Shown piece after piece: positions 1 through 5,816 of a DNA stretch of 5,816 bases. This DNA is from Planctomycetaceae bacterium (lineage in GTDB: Bacteria > Planctomycetota > Planctomycetia > Pirellulales > Thermoguttaceae). Below the pieces are notes generated by a model, which was given only the letters and a program-made list of their open reading frames with translations, did no database searches and was not told the origin of the DNA. A program made the translations under genes and the position numbers. Where the stretch lies: positions 1-5,816 of the forward strand of contig JAITAZ010000587.1 of NCBI GenBank assembly GCA_031283825.1. Reading direction: 5' to 3'. Each line of letters starts with the position of its first letter. Position 1 is the first letter of the stretch.

Positions 1-7
1 CCTAATT

Positions 8-2836
8 TTAATCTTGTTCTTTTAACATACAGCATTTTTTGTATTTTTTTCCGCTTCCGCATGGGCAAGGGTCGTTTCTGCCTACTTTGTTGCCGGCGTT
101 TTTTCTTATCTGGTCGAATTTTTGTTGCTTACTTGACCAAATCATCGCATCGCGTAATTTTTCTATTCTTTCACGCTGTTCTTTTGTTGCGCCTTCGGCA
201 AAAATGTCGTATTCGGGCGCAACTGGATTTTCTATCGCCTCGTCGAAATCGTAATTATGTTTTTCAATTTCTTCGTCAATTCCCTCCGGATCCGGATGCG
301 TAATTTCACCGAAATCAAAATCGCTGTCATAACCTCGAGATAATAACAACTCTAAATCAATTTCATTCTCTTCCGTCCGCATATATTTCAACTTGTTGTC
401 GCTGTTGACTCTTATAATTGTCAAATTATGCCACTCTTTTTGATCGCCTTTGCAATAGTCCAACGCAATATTTACATATTTAATCAACATGTCCCACTGT
501 TTACGAATAATTCTATGCTCGTTTTCTACGTTTTTACGTATCGTTTCAAATTTTTCTAGGACTTCGTTAAACAATATTGCGGCATTTTCAGGTTGTTTTA
601 ATATTATTTTTCTTGCTTGAATTAATTTCGCTCTTTCGTCTGGAAATTCTTTCGACGACATCAACATAGATCGCCGCAACGCTACAAAAGAATCAACTCT
701 CTCTTTCGCGAGTTCAATTGAGCCGTCGATTCCATTGTTGACTAATCTTTGCGCGATTTTTTCTATTATTGCGTCGGCTTGTTCAACTTTTCCGGCACAC
801 AATAACAAAGCCGCTACAGAGAAATCAGCCTTGCTACGGAAAATATTAGCAATCGGAATAATTTCAGACGAGAAATTACATAACGCATTGAATTTTTCCG
901 CTTCAATATTGCCCCAATTAATTGCTTCGTCGAATCTACCAATCGCGCAACAACATTCTTCTAACCCTCGAATCACGTTTATTTCATCTGAAAGCGTTTC
1001 TGAAAATTCATCGCGATCTTTTATCTTTTTTGACAAACGCATCTCGTTCCATTTTTCTTGAGACCAAGTTTTGCGAAGGTCATATACTTTCGTGATCATT
1101 TTGATCGCTTCTTCAAATCGTCCCGACGTACAATATATATCCGCCATCTGCTCAAACGTGATTGTAGAGATCGCGAATTTATTAACGGGTTTAAGCAATT
1201 TAGTTTCAAATTCTTCGCGGGCGTCTTTTTTTGTAAGCGATTCTAGCTCTGCCTTTTTCTTTATGAGGTATTCCAGATGAACTAAAGCTCTTTTACACCA
1301 TTTTTCGGCGGTAGTTGCATCGCCTAATTTTAAGTATGACTTGGCGAGCATCACACAAGCTACCAAAAGATTTGACCGCGAAACAACAAACTCTTCTTGT
1401 ATAAAGAACGAATCAAAAATATTACGCGCTTTCAACAATTCAAGTATTGCCGGTTTATAGCGTTTATCCATTACCATAGATTGACCGTGAGCAAGAAAAA
1501 AGCATGCTTCGGAGTGTTTATTGTTTAAGTCGTCTCTTAATTTCTCCCAGCTTAAATCGTCATCATCGTCGATTTCGCCGGACTTTCCATCCTTTGGTTT
1601 ATTTCTCTTGCTGAATATTCCTGCTAACGTGGTATTGATTATAGATTTTATATTGTGTTTTTCTTGTAAATCGTCGAGTTCGTTTTTTAGTTTTTGGAAA
1701 ACTTTTTTTTCGAAATCTTCGTCGTTTTCGTGTTCTTTTAATACAGTTGCCAATTCTTTTTCGGCGTATTGCACTTGTTTTGTGATATTTTCAATATCGT
1801 TGTTTTTTTCGTACAATCGAGCCTTTTTGAGCATCACGTTTGTTTTCGCACCGAGTAATTCTGAAACTTGCGAATCGTGTCGTAGCTCTTCGTCTTCGTA
1901 AGCGATTCTTGCGATCCTTGCGGCTTTATCGTAGAACTTGAGCGCATTAACTTGGTCTGGAATATTCGCATACATATCGCCGATAGCGAGCATCATAAAA
2001 TATCGTTCTTCGTTGAATCCTATCGCCGACATCAGCTCGCGCATTTGTTCGGAAGAGTTGCTGAGATAAACCCTCTGACCTTTGCTTCTATTGATTGGCA
2101 TCGGCGCAGCTGGTTTATTACGCATCAAAATATCGTGAGCTTTATCGCCAAGTTCGTCGTAACGCAAGTAATATTTTAGAGAGCTATCGTTGTCGCCGGC
2201 GTTTTGTTGTATTTCGGCAAGAAGACGATAAGACGCAAGCAAATGACTCCATTCGCTGAATTGAGTCGAACGAGGATTCAGAAGCGATTCAAGCGTTTCT
2301 TGAGTTTGTTTTGCCAACTTTAACGCTCTGTTGTATTGTTTAATCTCCATGAGGTACTCGGCGTATGCGTTGATGTCATGCGCCCAATCGTCTTTTAGAT
2401 CTGGAAATTCGTTTTCCGGCGTCATTGAAACCCATTGTACGTAGAGATCGAACATTTCGTCTAATCGATTGTAGGGCATGGATTCCGACTTGCTCAAGTA
2501 TATAACAGAGTATAACGCATGACCGATTTTCATCGCGTGTTCCACAAAAGCAGCTTCTTGACCGAGTTCGCCGAGTTTTTTGCCGAGTTCGACTATTTCG
2601 CGCATTGAGTTTAATGTTTCGTCGAACCGCAGCATTTTAGAGTAAATGAGCGTCAAATTGGCGAGATGTTCGAGGAGTTCTTCGATCAACTGTTCGCGAT
2701 TCTCAACGAATTTGGCTTTTAATTTAGTTCGTAATTCATAAACGTCGCGTTCAAGTTCGGCTTGTTTATCGGCATTCGGCGACAACATTGCGTTTACTGT
2801 CGCTTGAAACGACTGCATTCCAGACCTAATTCCCAT
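8..2836 (-). CDS. Large TPR-like helical-repeat protein with C-terminal SEC-C zinc motif
   Basis: Complete frame of 942 residues. Most of it is amphipathic helix pairs resembling tetratricopeptide repeats, for example about 151-185, 198-230, 277-312, 442-476, 489-522, 558-590 and 620-650, several with the A-x-x-x-x-x-x-G-[RD] pattern (such as MADIYCTSGRFEEAI at 564-578). A charged, probably coiled-coil stretch covers about 335-400, followed by a lysine-rich then acidic linker with five consecutive Asp at 423-427. A second acidic stretch lies at about 822-868. The end carries GRNDPCPCGSGKKYKKCC (919-936), a textbook SEC-C motif with zinc ligands C924, C926, C935 and C936 (CxCx8CC). In SecA this motif binds zinc and contacts SecB and ribosomes; as a tail on other proteins its role is mostly unknown. 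No signal peptide or membrane segment is seen, so the protein is probably cytoplasmic, likely a scaffold. Start chosen because an AAGGAG lies 10 nt upstream; M7 is the only close alternative. The real-gene call is firm; the specific function is unknown. Confidence 0.93.
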   Translation of the reverse strand: MGIRSGMQSFQATVNAMLSPNADKQAELERDVYELRTKLKAKFVENREQLIEELLEHLANLTLIYSKMLRFDETLNSMREIVELGKKLGELGQEAAFVEHAMKIGHALYSVIYLSKSESMPYNRLDEMFDLYVQWVSMTPENEFPDLKDDWAHDINAYAEYLMEIKQYNRALKLAKQTQETLESLLNPRSTQFSEWSHLLASYRLLAEIQQNAGDNDSSLKYYLRYDELGDKAHDILMRNKPAAPMPINRSKGQRVYLSNSSEQMRELMSAIGFNEERYFMMLAIGDMYANIPDQVNALKFYDKAARIARIAYEDEELRHDSQVSELLGAKTNVMLKKARLYEKNNDIENITKQVQYAEKELATVLKEHENDEDFEKKVFQKLKNELDDLQEKHNIKSIINTTLAGIFSKRNKPKDGKSGEIDDDDDLSWEKLRDDLNNKHSEACFFLAHGQSMVMDKRYKPAILELLKARNIFDSFFIQEEFVVSRSNLLVACVMLAKSYLKLGDATTAEKWCKRALVHLEYLIKKKAELESLTKKDAREEFETKLLKPVNKFAISTITFEQMADIYCTSGRFEEAIKMITKVYDLRKTWSQEKWNEMRLSKKIKDRDEFSETLSDEINVIRGLEECCCAIGRFDEAINWGNIEAEKFNALCNFSSEIIPIANIFRSKADFSVAALLLCAGKVEQADAIIEKIAQRLVNNGIDGSIELAKERVDSFVALRRSMLMSSKEFPDERAKLIQARKIILKQPENAAILFNEVLEKFETIRKNVENEHRIIRKQWDMLIKYVNIALDYCKGDQKEWHNLTIIRVNSDNKLKYMRTEENEIDLELLLSRGYDSDFDFGEITHPDPEGIDEEIEKHNYDFDEAIENPVAPEYDIFAEGATKEQRERIEKLRDAMIWSSKQQKFDQIRKNAGNKVGRNDPCPCGSGKKYKKCCMLKEQD

Positions 2837-2846
2837 TAGTTTTGAT

Positions 2847-2852
2847 CTCCTT
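2847..2852 (-). promoter_or_regulatory. Shine-Dalgarno site of the TPR/SEC-C gene
   Basis: The minus strand reads AAGGAG, with 10 nt between it and the ATG at 2836-2834. The spacing is slightly long but the match is strong, and it supports M1 over the internal Met at residue 7. Confidence 0.75.
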
Positions 2853-2863
2853 TTTATTGTAAA

Positions 2864-2889
2864 GTTTTGTTGTAATGTTTTGTTGTAAT
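2864..2889. repeat. Perfect 13-bp tandem duplication upstream of the TPR/SEC-C gene
   Basis: GTTTTGTTGTAAT occurs twice without a gap (2864-2876 and 2877-2889). On the minus strand this is ATTACAACAAAAC repeated twice, 28-53 nt upstream of the TPR/SEC-C start codon, so it lies in the promoter or leader region. It may be a replication-slippage duplication or a paired protein-binding site; the sequence alone does not decide. No convincing -35/-10 pair is visible around it. Confidence 0.7.
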
Positions 2890-2954
2890 TATGTTATTCT
2901 CGCTTGATATTTTCGGTTGTTGATAATATTTCAGCGGGAATATTTGTTTCATTA

Positions 2955-3053
2955 TTGAGTCTTTTCAAATCATATTTCAAATAAAAACGTCCCCTCTGTC
3001 CCCTAAAAAAGAAACATTTGTTAACGCTCAAAGTATAATAACCCCAGATCAGG
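2955..3053 (-). repeat. Interspersed intergenic repeat, copy A
   Basis: This stretch aligns with 5070-5159 in the same orientation. Shared blocks on the plus strand, in order, are TTGAGTCTTTTCAA (2955-2968), GTCCCCT followed by six A (2998-3010), CATTTGTTA (3015-3023), TCAAAGTATA (3028-3037), AACCC and GATCnGG (3047-3053). On the minus strand it carries GGGGACAGAGGGGACGT, a direct doubling of GGGGAC separated by AGA, which copy B-right lacks but which is partly kept in B-left (5011-5024). No open frame survives in it. GGGGACAGAGGGGACG-like motifs are, from memory, common in bacterial intergenic repeats near REP-associated transposases, but no transposase is present here. It begins about 120 bp upstream of the TPR/SEC-C start. 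Confidence 0.7.
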
Positions 3054-3054
3054 C

Positions 3055-3077
3055 GTTACTATCTACGGAGTAGTTAC
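3055..3077 (-). other. Imperfect hairpin flanking repeat copy A
   Basis: GTTACTAT (3055-3062) pairs with 3070-3077 (GTAGTTAC) with one T-T mismatch and one G-T wobble, leaving a 7-nt loop. It starts 2 nt beyond the GATCAGG block of copy A, the same relative position as the GC-rich hairpin at 5163-5185 beside copy B. There is no adjacent T-run, so it is not a typical terminator. Its stem sequence differs from that of the other hairpin. Confidence 0.4.
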
Positions 3078-3210
3078 AATTAAATTTGCAGGTTGCGAAT
3101 TTTATCATTTCAAAGATTTCATTCAAGACCGCATGAATCGACATTTTTAAACTGTTCAATGCTAAGTCTACAAACTCTTCCTCTTACTACAGCTAATCAA
3201 CTCTCAATCA

Positions 3211-4902
3211 TTATTGTTTCTTTTCGATTTTTGCCCATGTATCTCTTAGTGATACGGTGCGGTTGAATACTGGTTGTTTTGGTTTTGAGTCGATATTATC
3301 TTTGCAGAAGTAACCGATTCTTTCGAATTGGAAGCGTTGTTCGGCGGTTGCGTCGGCAAGGCTTGGTTCTAGTTTTGCGTTTTTTATGGTTTCGAGGGCG
3401 TTTGGATTTATGTAAGTTTTGTAATCAGTTGGGTCTTGTGGGTCGTCTGGGTTTTCTTTTGTGAATAATCTGTCGTACAATCTGATTTCTGCGTTTATTG
3501 CGTTATTTACTTCGACCCAGTGAATGGTGCCTTGAACTTTTCGTCCGTCTGCTGACGCGCCTCCTTTTGTTGACGGGTCGTAGGTGCATCTTATTTGTGT
3601 GATATTTCCATTTTCGTCTTTATCGAATCCTGTGCAAGTTATGTAGTAGGCGTATCTTAAACGTACTTCTCGACCGACGGACAATCTGAAATATTTTTTT
3701 GGCGGTTCTTCCATAAAGTCGTCTTGTTCGATGTACAGGTTTTTTGAAAAAGGGATAAGTCTTGTGCCGTCTGATTCGTTTTCTGGATTATTTATAGCTT
3801 CGAGTTGTTCGATTTGGTTATCGGGATAATTTTCGATTAGTAATTTGATTGGTCGTAGTACTGCCATTCGTCTTAAAGCGTATTTATTGAGATTTTCTCG
3901 GATTGCGTTTTCGAGTTTAACGACGTCGATGATACTATTCATTTTTGCGACTCCGATTTCTTTGCAGAAAGCTCTGATTGATTCTGGCGTGTAACCTCGT
4001 CGTCTGAAACCGCAGATAGTTGGCATTCGTGGATCGTTCCAACTGTTTACCAGACCGTTTTTTACTAATTCTAAAAGTTTACGTTTACTCATTACGGTGT
4101 AGGTGAGATTTAGTCGGGCGAATTCGTATTGATGCGGTCTCCAGACGTTATCGAGGTTATCGAGAAACCAGTCGTAGAGTGGTCGGTGGTGTTCGAATTC
4201 GAGGGTGCAGATTGAGTGAGAGATTTGTTCGATTGAATCTTCTAAACCGTGCGCCCAGTCGTACATTGGGTAGATGCACCATTTATTTCCGGTGCGGTGG
4301 TGTTCTGATTTAATGATACGATACATGACTGGGTCTCGGAGGTTGAAGTTTGGGGAGTTTAGATCAATTTTTGCGCGTAGAGTTAATTCTCCTTCGTTGA
4401 ATTTTCCGTTTTTCATTTGGCGGAACAGTTCGAGATTTTTTTCGGGCGTGAAGTTTCGTCCTTCGCTTGGTTTCATTGTCGTTGTTGGCGTGCCGCGATT
4501 ATCGCGCATTTCGTCTGGGGACTGATTGCAAACGTATGCTTTATTTTTGAGTATTAGTTCTTCTGCCCAGTTGTACATTTGGTCGAAGTAATCGGAGGCG
4601 TATCGGATTCGGTTGGACAGATTTTCTCCGGCGAGCCATTGGACGTCTTCGATTATTGACTGAACGTATTCGGTTTCTTCTTTTGACGGATTTGTGTCGT
4701 CGAATCTTAGAAAAAATTCTCCGTTATATTTCTTAGCCAAACCGTAATTTAGGCAGATACTTTTTGCGTGACCGATGTGTAGGTATCCGTTTGGTTCGGG
4801 TGGAAATCGTGTTGCGATTCGTCCGTCATTTTTATTGTCGCGTAGATCGTGTTCGATTATTTGTTCGATAAAATTTAATCGGGATTCTAAATTTTCGTTC
4901 AT
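3211..4902 (-). CDS. glnS: Glutaminyl-tRNA synthetase (GlnRS)
   Basis: Class I aminoacyl-tRNA synthetase that attaches glutamine to tRNA-Gln using ATP, in the cytoplasm. It is 563 residues long, against about 554 in E. coli, and collinear with it throughout. The Rossmann catalytic domain (about 28-340) opens with RFPPEPNGYLHIGHAKS (32-48) carrying the HIGH signature at 42-45. RFDDTNP (66-72) and YPMYD (211-215) supply the Asp and Tyr that recognise glutamine and the tRNA end in this family. VMSKRKL (270-276) is the KMSKS loop. The C-terminal half (about 341-560) is the two-barrel anticodon-binding region, ending in the typical PVFNRTVSLRDTWAKIE. The start is supported by N-terminal alignment with E. 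coli (NFIxQII at 10-16), although no Shine-Dalgarno is visible upstream. All key motifs are intact. Its presence means direct charging of tRNA-Gln is available, rather than only the GatCAB transamidation route. It is divergent from the sulfatase gene and followed, 374 bp on, by the TPR/SEC-C gene. Confidence 0.99.
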   Translation of the reverse strand: MNENLESRLNFIEQIIEHDLRDNKNDGRIATRFPPEPNGYLHIGHAKSICLNYGLAKKYNGEFFLRFDDTNPSKEETEYVQSIIEDVQWLAGENLSNRIRYASDYFDQMYNWAEELILKNKAYVCNQSPDEMRDNRGTPTTTMKPSEGRNFTPEKNLELFRQMKNGKFNEGELTLRAKIDLNSPNFNLRDPVMYRIIKSEHHRTGNKWCIYPMYDWAHGLEDSIEQISHSICTLEFEHHRPLYDWFLDNLDNVWRPHQYEFARLNLTYTVMSKRKLLELVKNGLVNSWNDPRMPTICGFRRRGYTPESIRAFCKEIGVAKMNSIIDVVKLENAIRENLNKYALRRMAVLRPIKLLIENYPDNQIEQLEAINNPENESDGTRLIPFSKNLYIEQDDFMEEPPKKYFRLSVGREVRLRYAYYITCTGFDKDENGNITQIRCTYDPSTKGGASADGRKVQGTIHWVEVNNAINAEIRLYDRLFTKENPDDPQDPTDYKTYINPNALETIKNAKLEPSLADATAEQRFQFERIGYFCKDNIDSKPKQPVFNRTVSLRDTWAKIEKKQ

Positions 4903-4937
4903 ATTTTTGCGTAAAAAAATTTATTTATGATTTGTAA

Positions 4938-4945
4938 TGCCGGCA
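4938..4945. promoter_or_regulatory. Short perfect palindrome upstream of glnS
   Basis: TGCCGGCA is an 8-bp perfect palindrome 36-43 nt upstream of the glnS start, in otherwise AT-rich DNA. Its position would suit an operator or promoter-proximal site, but an 8-mer is short enough to be chance, and no promoter hexamers are clear around it. Confidence 0.2.
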
Positions 4946-4964
4946 ATAACGATTAGTAAATGAT

Positions 4965-5156
4965 GATTAACGGGTAAACTTTGAATGGGAACAAATGGTT
5001 ATTTTTTTATGGGACAAAGTGGACGTCGTTGTTTTAAATCGGAGATTAACGACTCAAAAGAAATCGCATTTGAGTCTTTTCAACAAATTTTCAATCCAAA
5101 TGTCCCCTTAAAAAAACAACCATTTGTTACCGTTCAAAGTATAGCAACCCTTGATC
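4965..5156. repeat. About 190-bp imperfect palindrome, MITE-like, in the glnS/sulfatase spacer
   Basis: The left arm (4978-5016) and the reverse complement of the right arm (5101-5140) agree over about 39 positions, with three substitutions and one small substitution/indel. Shared blocks include ACTTTGAA, AACAAATGGTT, a run of seven T and GGGACA. The symmetry reaches outward to GATTAA (4965-4970) against TTGATC (5151-5156), and inward to a perfect 8-bp pair GACTCAAA (5051-5058) and TTTGAGTC (5069-5076) around a 10-nt centre. It contains no coding region and no transposase. A compact non-autonomous element with inverted halves, or two copies of one repeat inserted head to head, would both give this pattern. 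No clear target-site duplication is seen. Confidence 0.75.
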
Positions 5157-5159
5157 TGG
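5070..5159 (-). repeat. Interspersed intergenic repeat, copy B-right
   Basis: This is the right half of the palindrome and also the best match to copy A at 2955-3053, in the same orientation. It shares TTGAGTCTTTTCAA, GTCCCCT plus a poly-A run, CATTTGTTA, TCAAAGTATA, AACCC and GATCTGG. It is about 9 bp shorter than copy A because the second GTCCCC block is absent. On the minus strand it contains TGCTATACT, which resembles an extended -10 promoter element about 237 bp upstream of the glnS start; no matching -35 is visible. Confidence 0.7.
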
Positions 5160-5162
5160 TAG

Positions 5163-5185
5163 GCGACTTTTCGCCGAAAGGTCGC
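5163..5185. other. GC-rich hairpin flanking repeat copy B
   Basis: GCGACTTTTC (5163-5172) pairs with CGTC-type bases of 5176-5185 (GAAAGGTCGC) in a 10-bp stem with one G-T wobble and a 3-nt loop. It lies inside a GC-rich patch (5162-5197) that also carries TCGCCGAA twice (5171-5178 and 5187-5194). The surroundings are strongly AT-rich. No T-run follows on either strand, so a Rho-independent terminator is unlikely. It occupies the same place relative to copy B that the hairpin at 3055-3077 occupies relative to copy A. Confidence 0.5.
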
Positions 5186-5265
5186 GTCGCCGAAGGCAAT
5201 GATAAAATTGTCAGGTAAAATTATTTCACTGATATATTACAAAAAAATGAGTTTTTAGAAATTCC

Positions 5266-5592
5266 CTAATACTCTTCCGTCATATTTCGCGGGCATACGC
5301 CGTTAAATATGATAGGGCTGTTAAATATCACGGCTGATAATTCTAAATCTTGATCTCCAACTTGATCAAAAATTTTATTTACAAAAATATTTCTGTCATT
5401 TTTTGTATCATTTAATTTTATATGATTACAACATTTATTCGAATATTCTCTCTGCAAAATCAGAATAAAAATCTCAATTGAATATCGGTTTTGGCATCTA
5501 AATTGCTCAACGTACTTAAACGCACGAAATTTTTGATCAGCCGTAAATATACTCTTCTCACTTGAAATTTCGTTTTTTGTTTTTAGACAGAA
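5266..5592 (-). pseudogene. Unassigned 109-codon open frame without a standard start (gene remnant or chance)
   Basis: The minus strand is open from just after a stop at 5593-5595 down to TAG at 5266-5268, in DNA so AT-rich that stops should be frequent. There is no ATG or GTG near the 5' end. The first usable start is TTG at 5457-5455, giving 63 residues with no Shine-Dalgarno, and the only ATG is five codons from the end. The translation is mixed and soluble-looking, with a short hydrophobic patch (IEIFILIL) just before the TTG and a CC pair after it. I recognise no family. It may be the 3' end of a decayed gene, a gene with an unusual start, or a chance frame. It ends within the divergent spacer and points towards glnS. 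Confidence 0.25.
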
Positions 5593-5686
5593 TTAACAGG
5601 CAAGATTTTTAAATTCAAACTCGCCTCAATAAATTTCAAAAAATACGAAATTAAAAATGTGAAAAATATAGTTACAAAAAAAAATT

Positions 5687-5692
5687 AAGGAG
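5687..5692 (+). promoter_or_regulatory. Shine-Dalgarno site of the sulfatase gene
   Basis: AAGGAG with 8 nt to the ATG at 5701, ideal spacing. It fixes the start of the sulfatase. The upstream 40 bp are almost purely A/T; TATAGT at 5667-5672 could be a -10 hexamer, but no good -35 accompanies it. Confidence 0.85.
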
Positions 5693-5700
5693 AACTTAAA

Positions 5701-5816
5701 ATGAAAACGAAAATTATTTTGTCAATGTTGGTTGGTTTGCTGTTTTGTTCCACTGCTTGGGCGGCGGAACGTCCGAATATTATTTTGATTTTATCAGATG
5801 ATATGGGCTACTCCGA
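5701..5816 (+). CDS. Exported sulfatase, N-terminal part (runs off the window)
   Basis: Only 38 codons plus two bases are in the window. Residues 1-21 form a Sec signal peptide: Lys at 2 and 4, a hydrophobic core from I5 to about F15, and an A-W-A cleavage site at 19-21, so the mature protein should be exported. Cys16 is not in a valid lipobox (Phe precedes it), so a lipoprotein is unlikely. Immediately after comes RPNIILILSDDMGYS (24-38), the opening strand of type I sulfatases of the alkaline phosphatase superfamily; D33 and D34 match the paired calcium-binding Asp. The catalytic C/S-x-P-x-R formylglycine motif would lie downstream, outside the window, so activity and substrate cannot be judged. 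The family hydrolyses sulfate esters, often on polysaccharides, and is commonly amplified in PVC bacteria. The gene is divergent from glnS with its own leader. Confidence 0.92.
   Translation, partial: MKTKIILSMLVGLLFCSTAWAAERPNIILILSDDMGYS

Noticed and set aside
39..2179. Several plus-strand frames of 60-126 codons inside the TPR/SEC-C gene
   Set aside because: All are antisense to a clearly coding 942-codon frame, rich in Ser/Phe as expected from reverse translation of Glu/Lys-rich codons, and show no family motifs.
3098..3110. AATTTTATCATT resembling the reverse complement of AATGATAAAATT at 5199-5209
   Set aside because: A match of about 11-12 A/T-dominated bases in AT-rich spacers is expected by chance, though it could be an outer edge of the repeat if more copies show it.
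3279..4525. Plus-strand frames of 61 and 83 codons inside glnS
   Set aside because: They are antisense shadows of a highly conserved synthetase gene with no start signals of their own.
4990..5010. Possible Rho-independent terminator (short stem then seven T) in the left palindrome arm
   Set aside because: The local stem is only about 3 bp; the T-run is better explained as part of the repeat, and no plus-strand gene ends upstream.
2955..5159. CRISPR array or direct-repeat array
   Set aside because: Copies are about 2 kb apart, diverged, and without regular spacers.
4903..5160. T-box or other amino-acid-sensing leader upstream of glnS
   Set aside because: No T-box-like AGGGTGGNACCGCG sequence or recognisable specifier structure was found; the region is dominated by the repeat.
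4985..5218. Plus-strand 77-residue frame spanning the palindrome
   Set aside because: It lies across the inverted repeat and hairpin, has no Shine-Dalgarno, and the related copy A carries indels and stops in the corresponding frame, so it is best explained as chance translation of a repeat.

Overview
The window is AT-rich bacterial DNA with two complete minus-strand genes and the start of one plus-strand gene. A bacterial GlnRS, a Sec-exported sulfatase of the type often amplified in Planctomycetota, Lentisphaerota and Verrucomicrobiota, and a large TPR protein ending in a SEC-C zinc motif together suggest a low-GC member of the PVC group, perhaps a gut or rumen lineage. This placement is an inference from gene content and style; no taxonomic marker in the window settles it.

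Layout. Positions 8-2836 (minus) encode a 942-residue helical-repeat protein with a C-terminal SEC-C motif. Positions 2837-3210 are a 374-bp spacer with a perfect 13-bp tandem duplication, one copy (A) of a diverged interspersed repeat, and a hairpin; I see nothing else in it, and no convincing terminator for glnS. Positions 3211-4902 (minus) encode glutaminyl-tRNA synthetase. Positions 4903-5700 are a 798-bp divergent spacer. It holds an 8-bp palindrome close to glnS, a roughly 190-bp imperfect palindrome (4965-5156) whose right half is a second copy (B) of the same repeat, a GC-rich hairpin (5163-5185), and a minus-strand open frame with no proper start (5266-5592). I see nothing recognisable in 5198-5265 or 5596-5686. 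At 5701 a plus-strand sulfatase gene begins with a good ribosome binding site and signal peptide, and runs off the window.

How the genes relate. glnS and the TPR/SEC-C gene point the same way, but the 374-bp gap, the repeat inside it and the separate ribosome binding site argue against a tight operon. The sulfatase is divergent and probably functionally unrelated. The main unexplained structure is the intergenic repeat: three related arms (A, B-right, B-left). A and B-right lie in the same orientation about 200 bp upstream of the two minus-strand genes, and each is flanked by a hairpin of different sequence. The simplest reading is a non-coding mobile or REP/MITE-like family; a shared upstream regulatory leader is the alternative.
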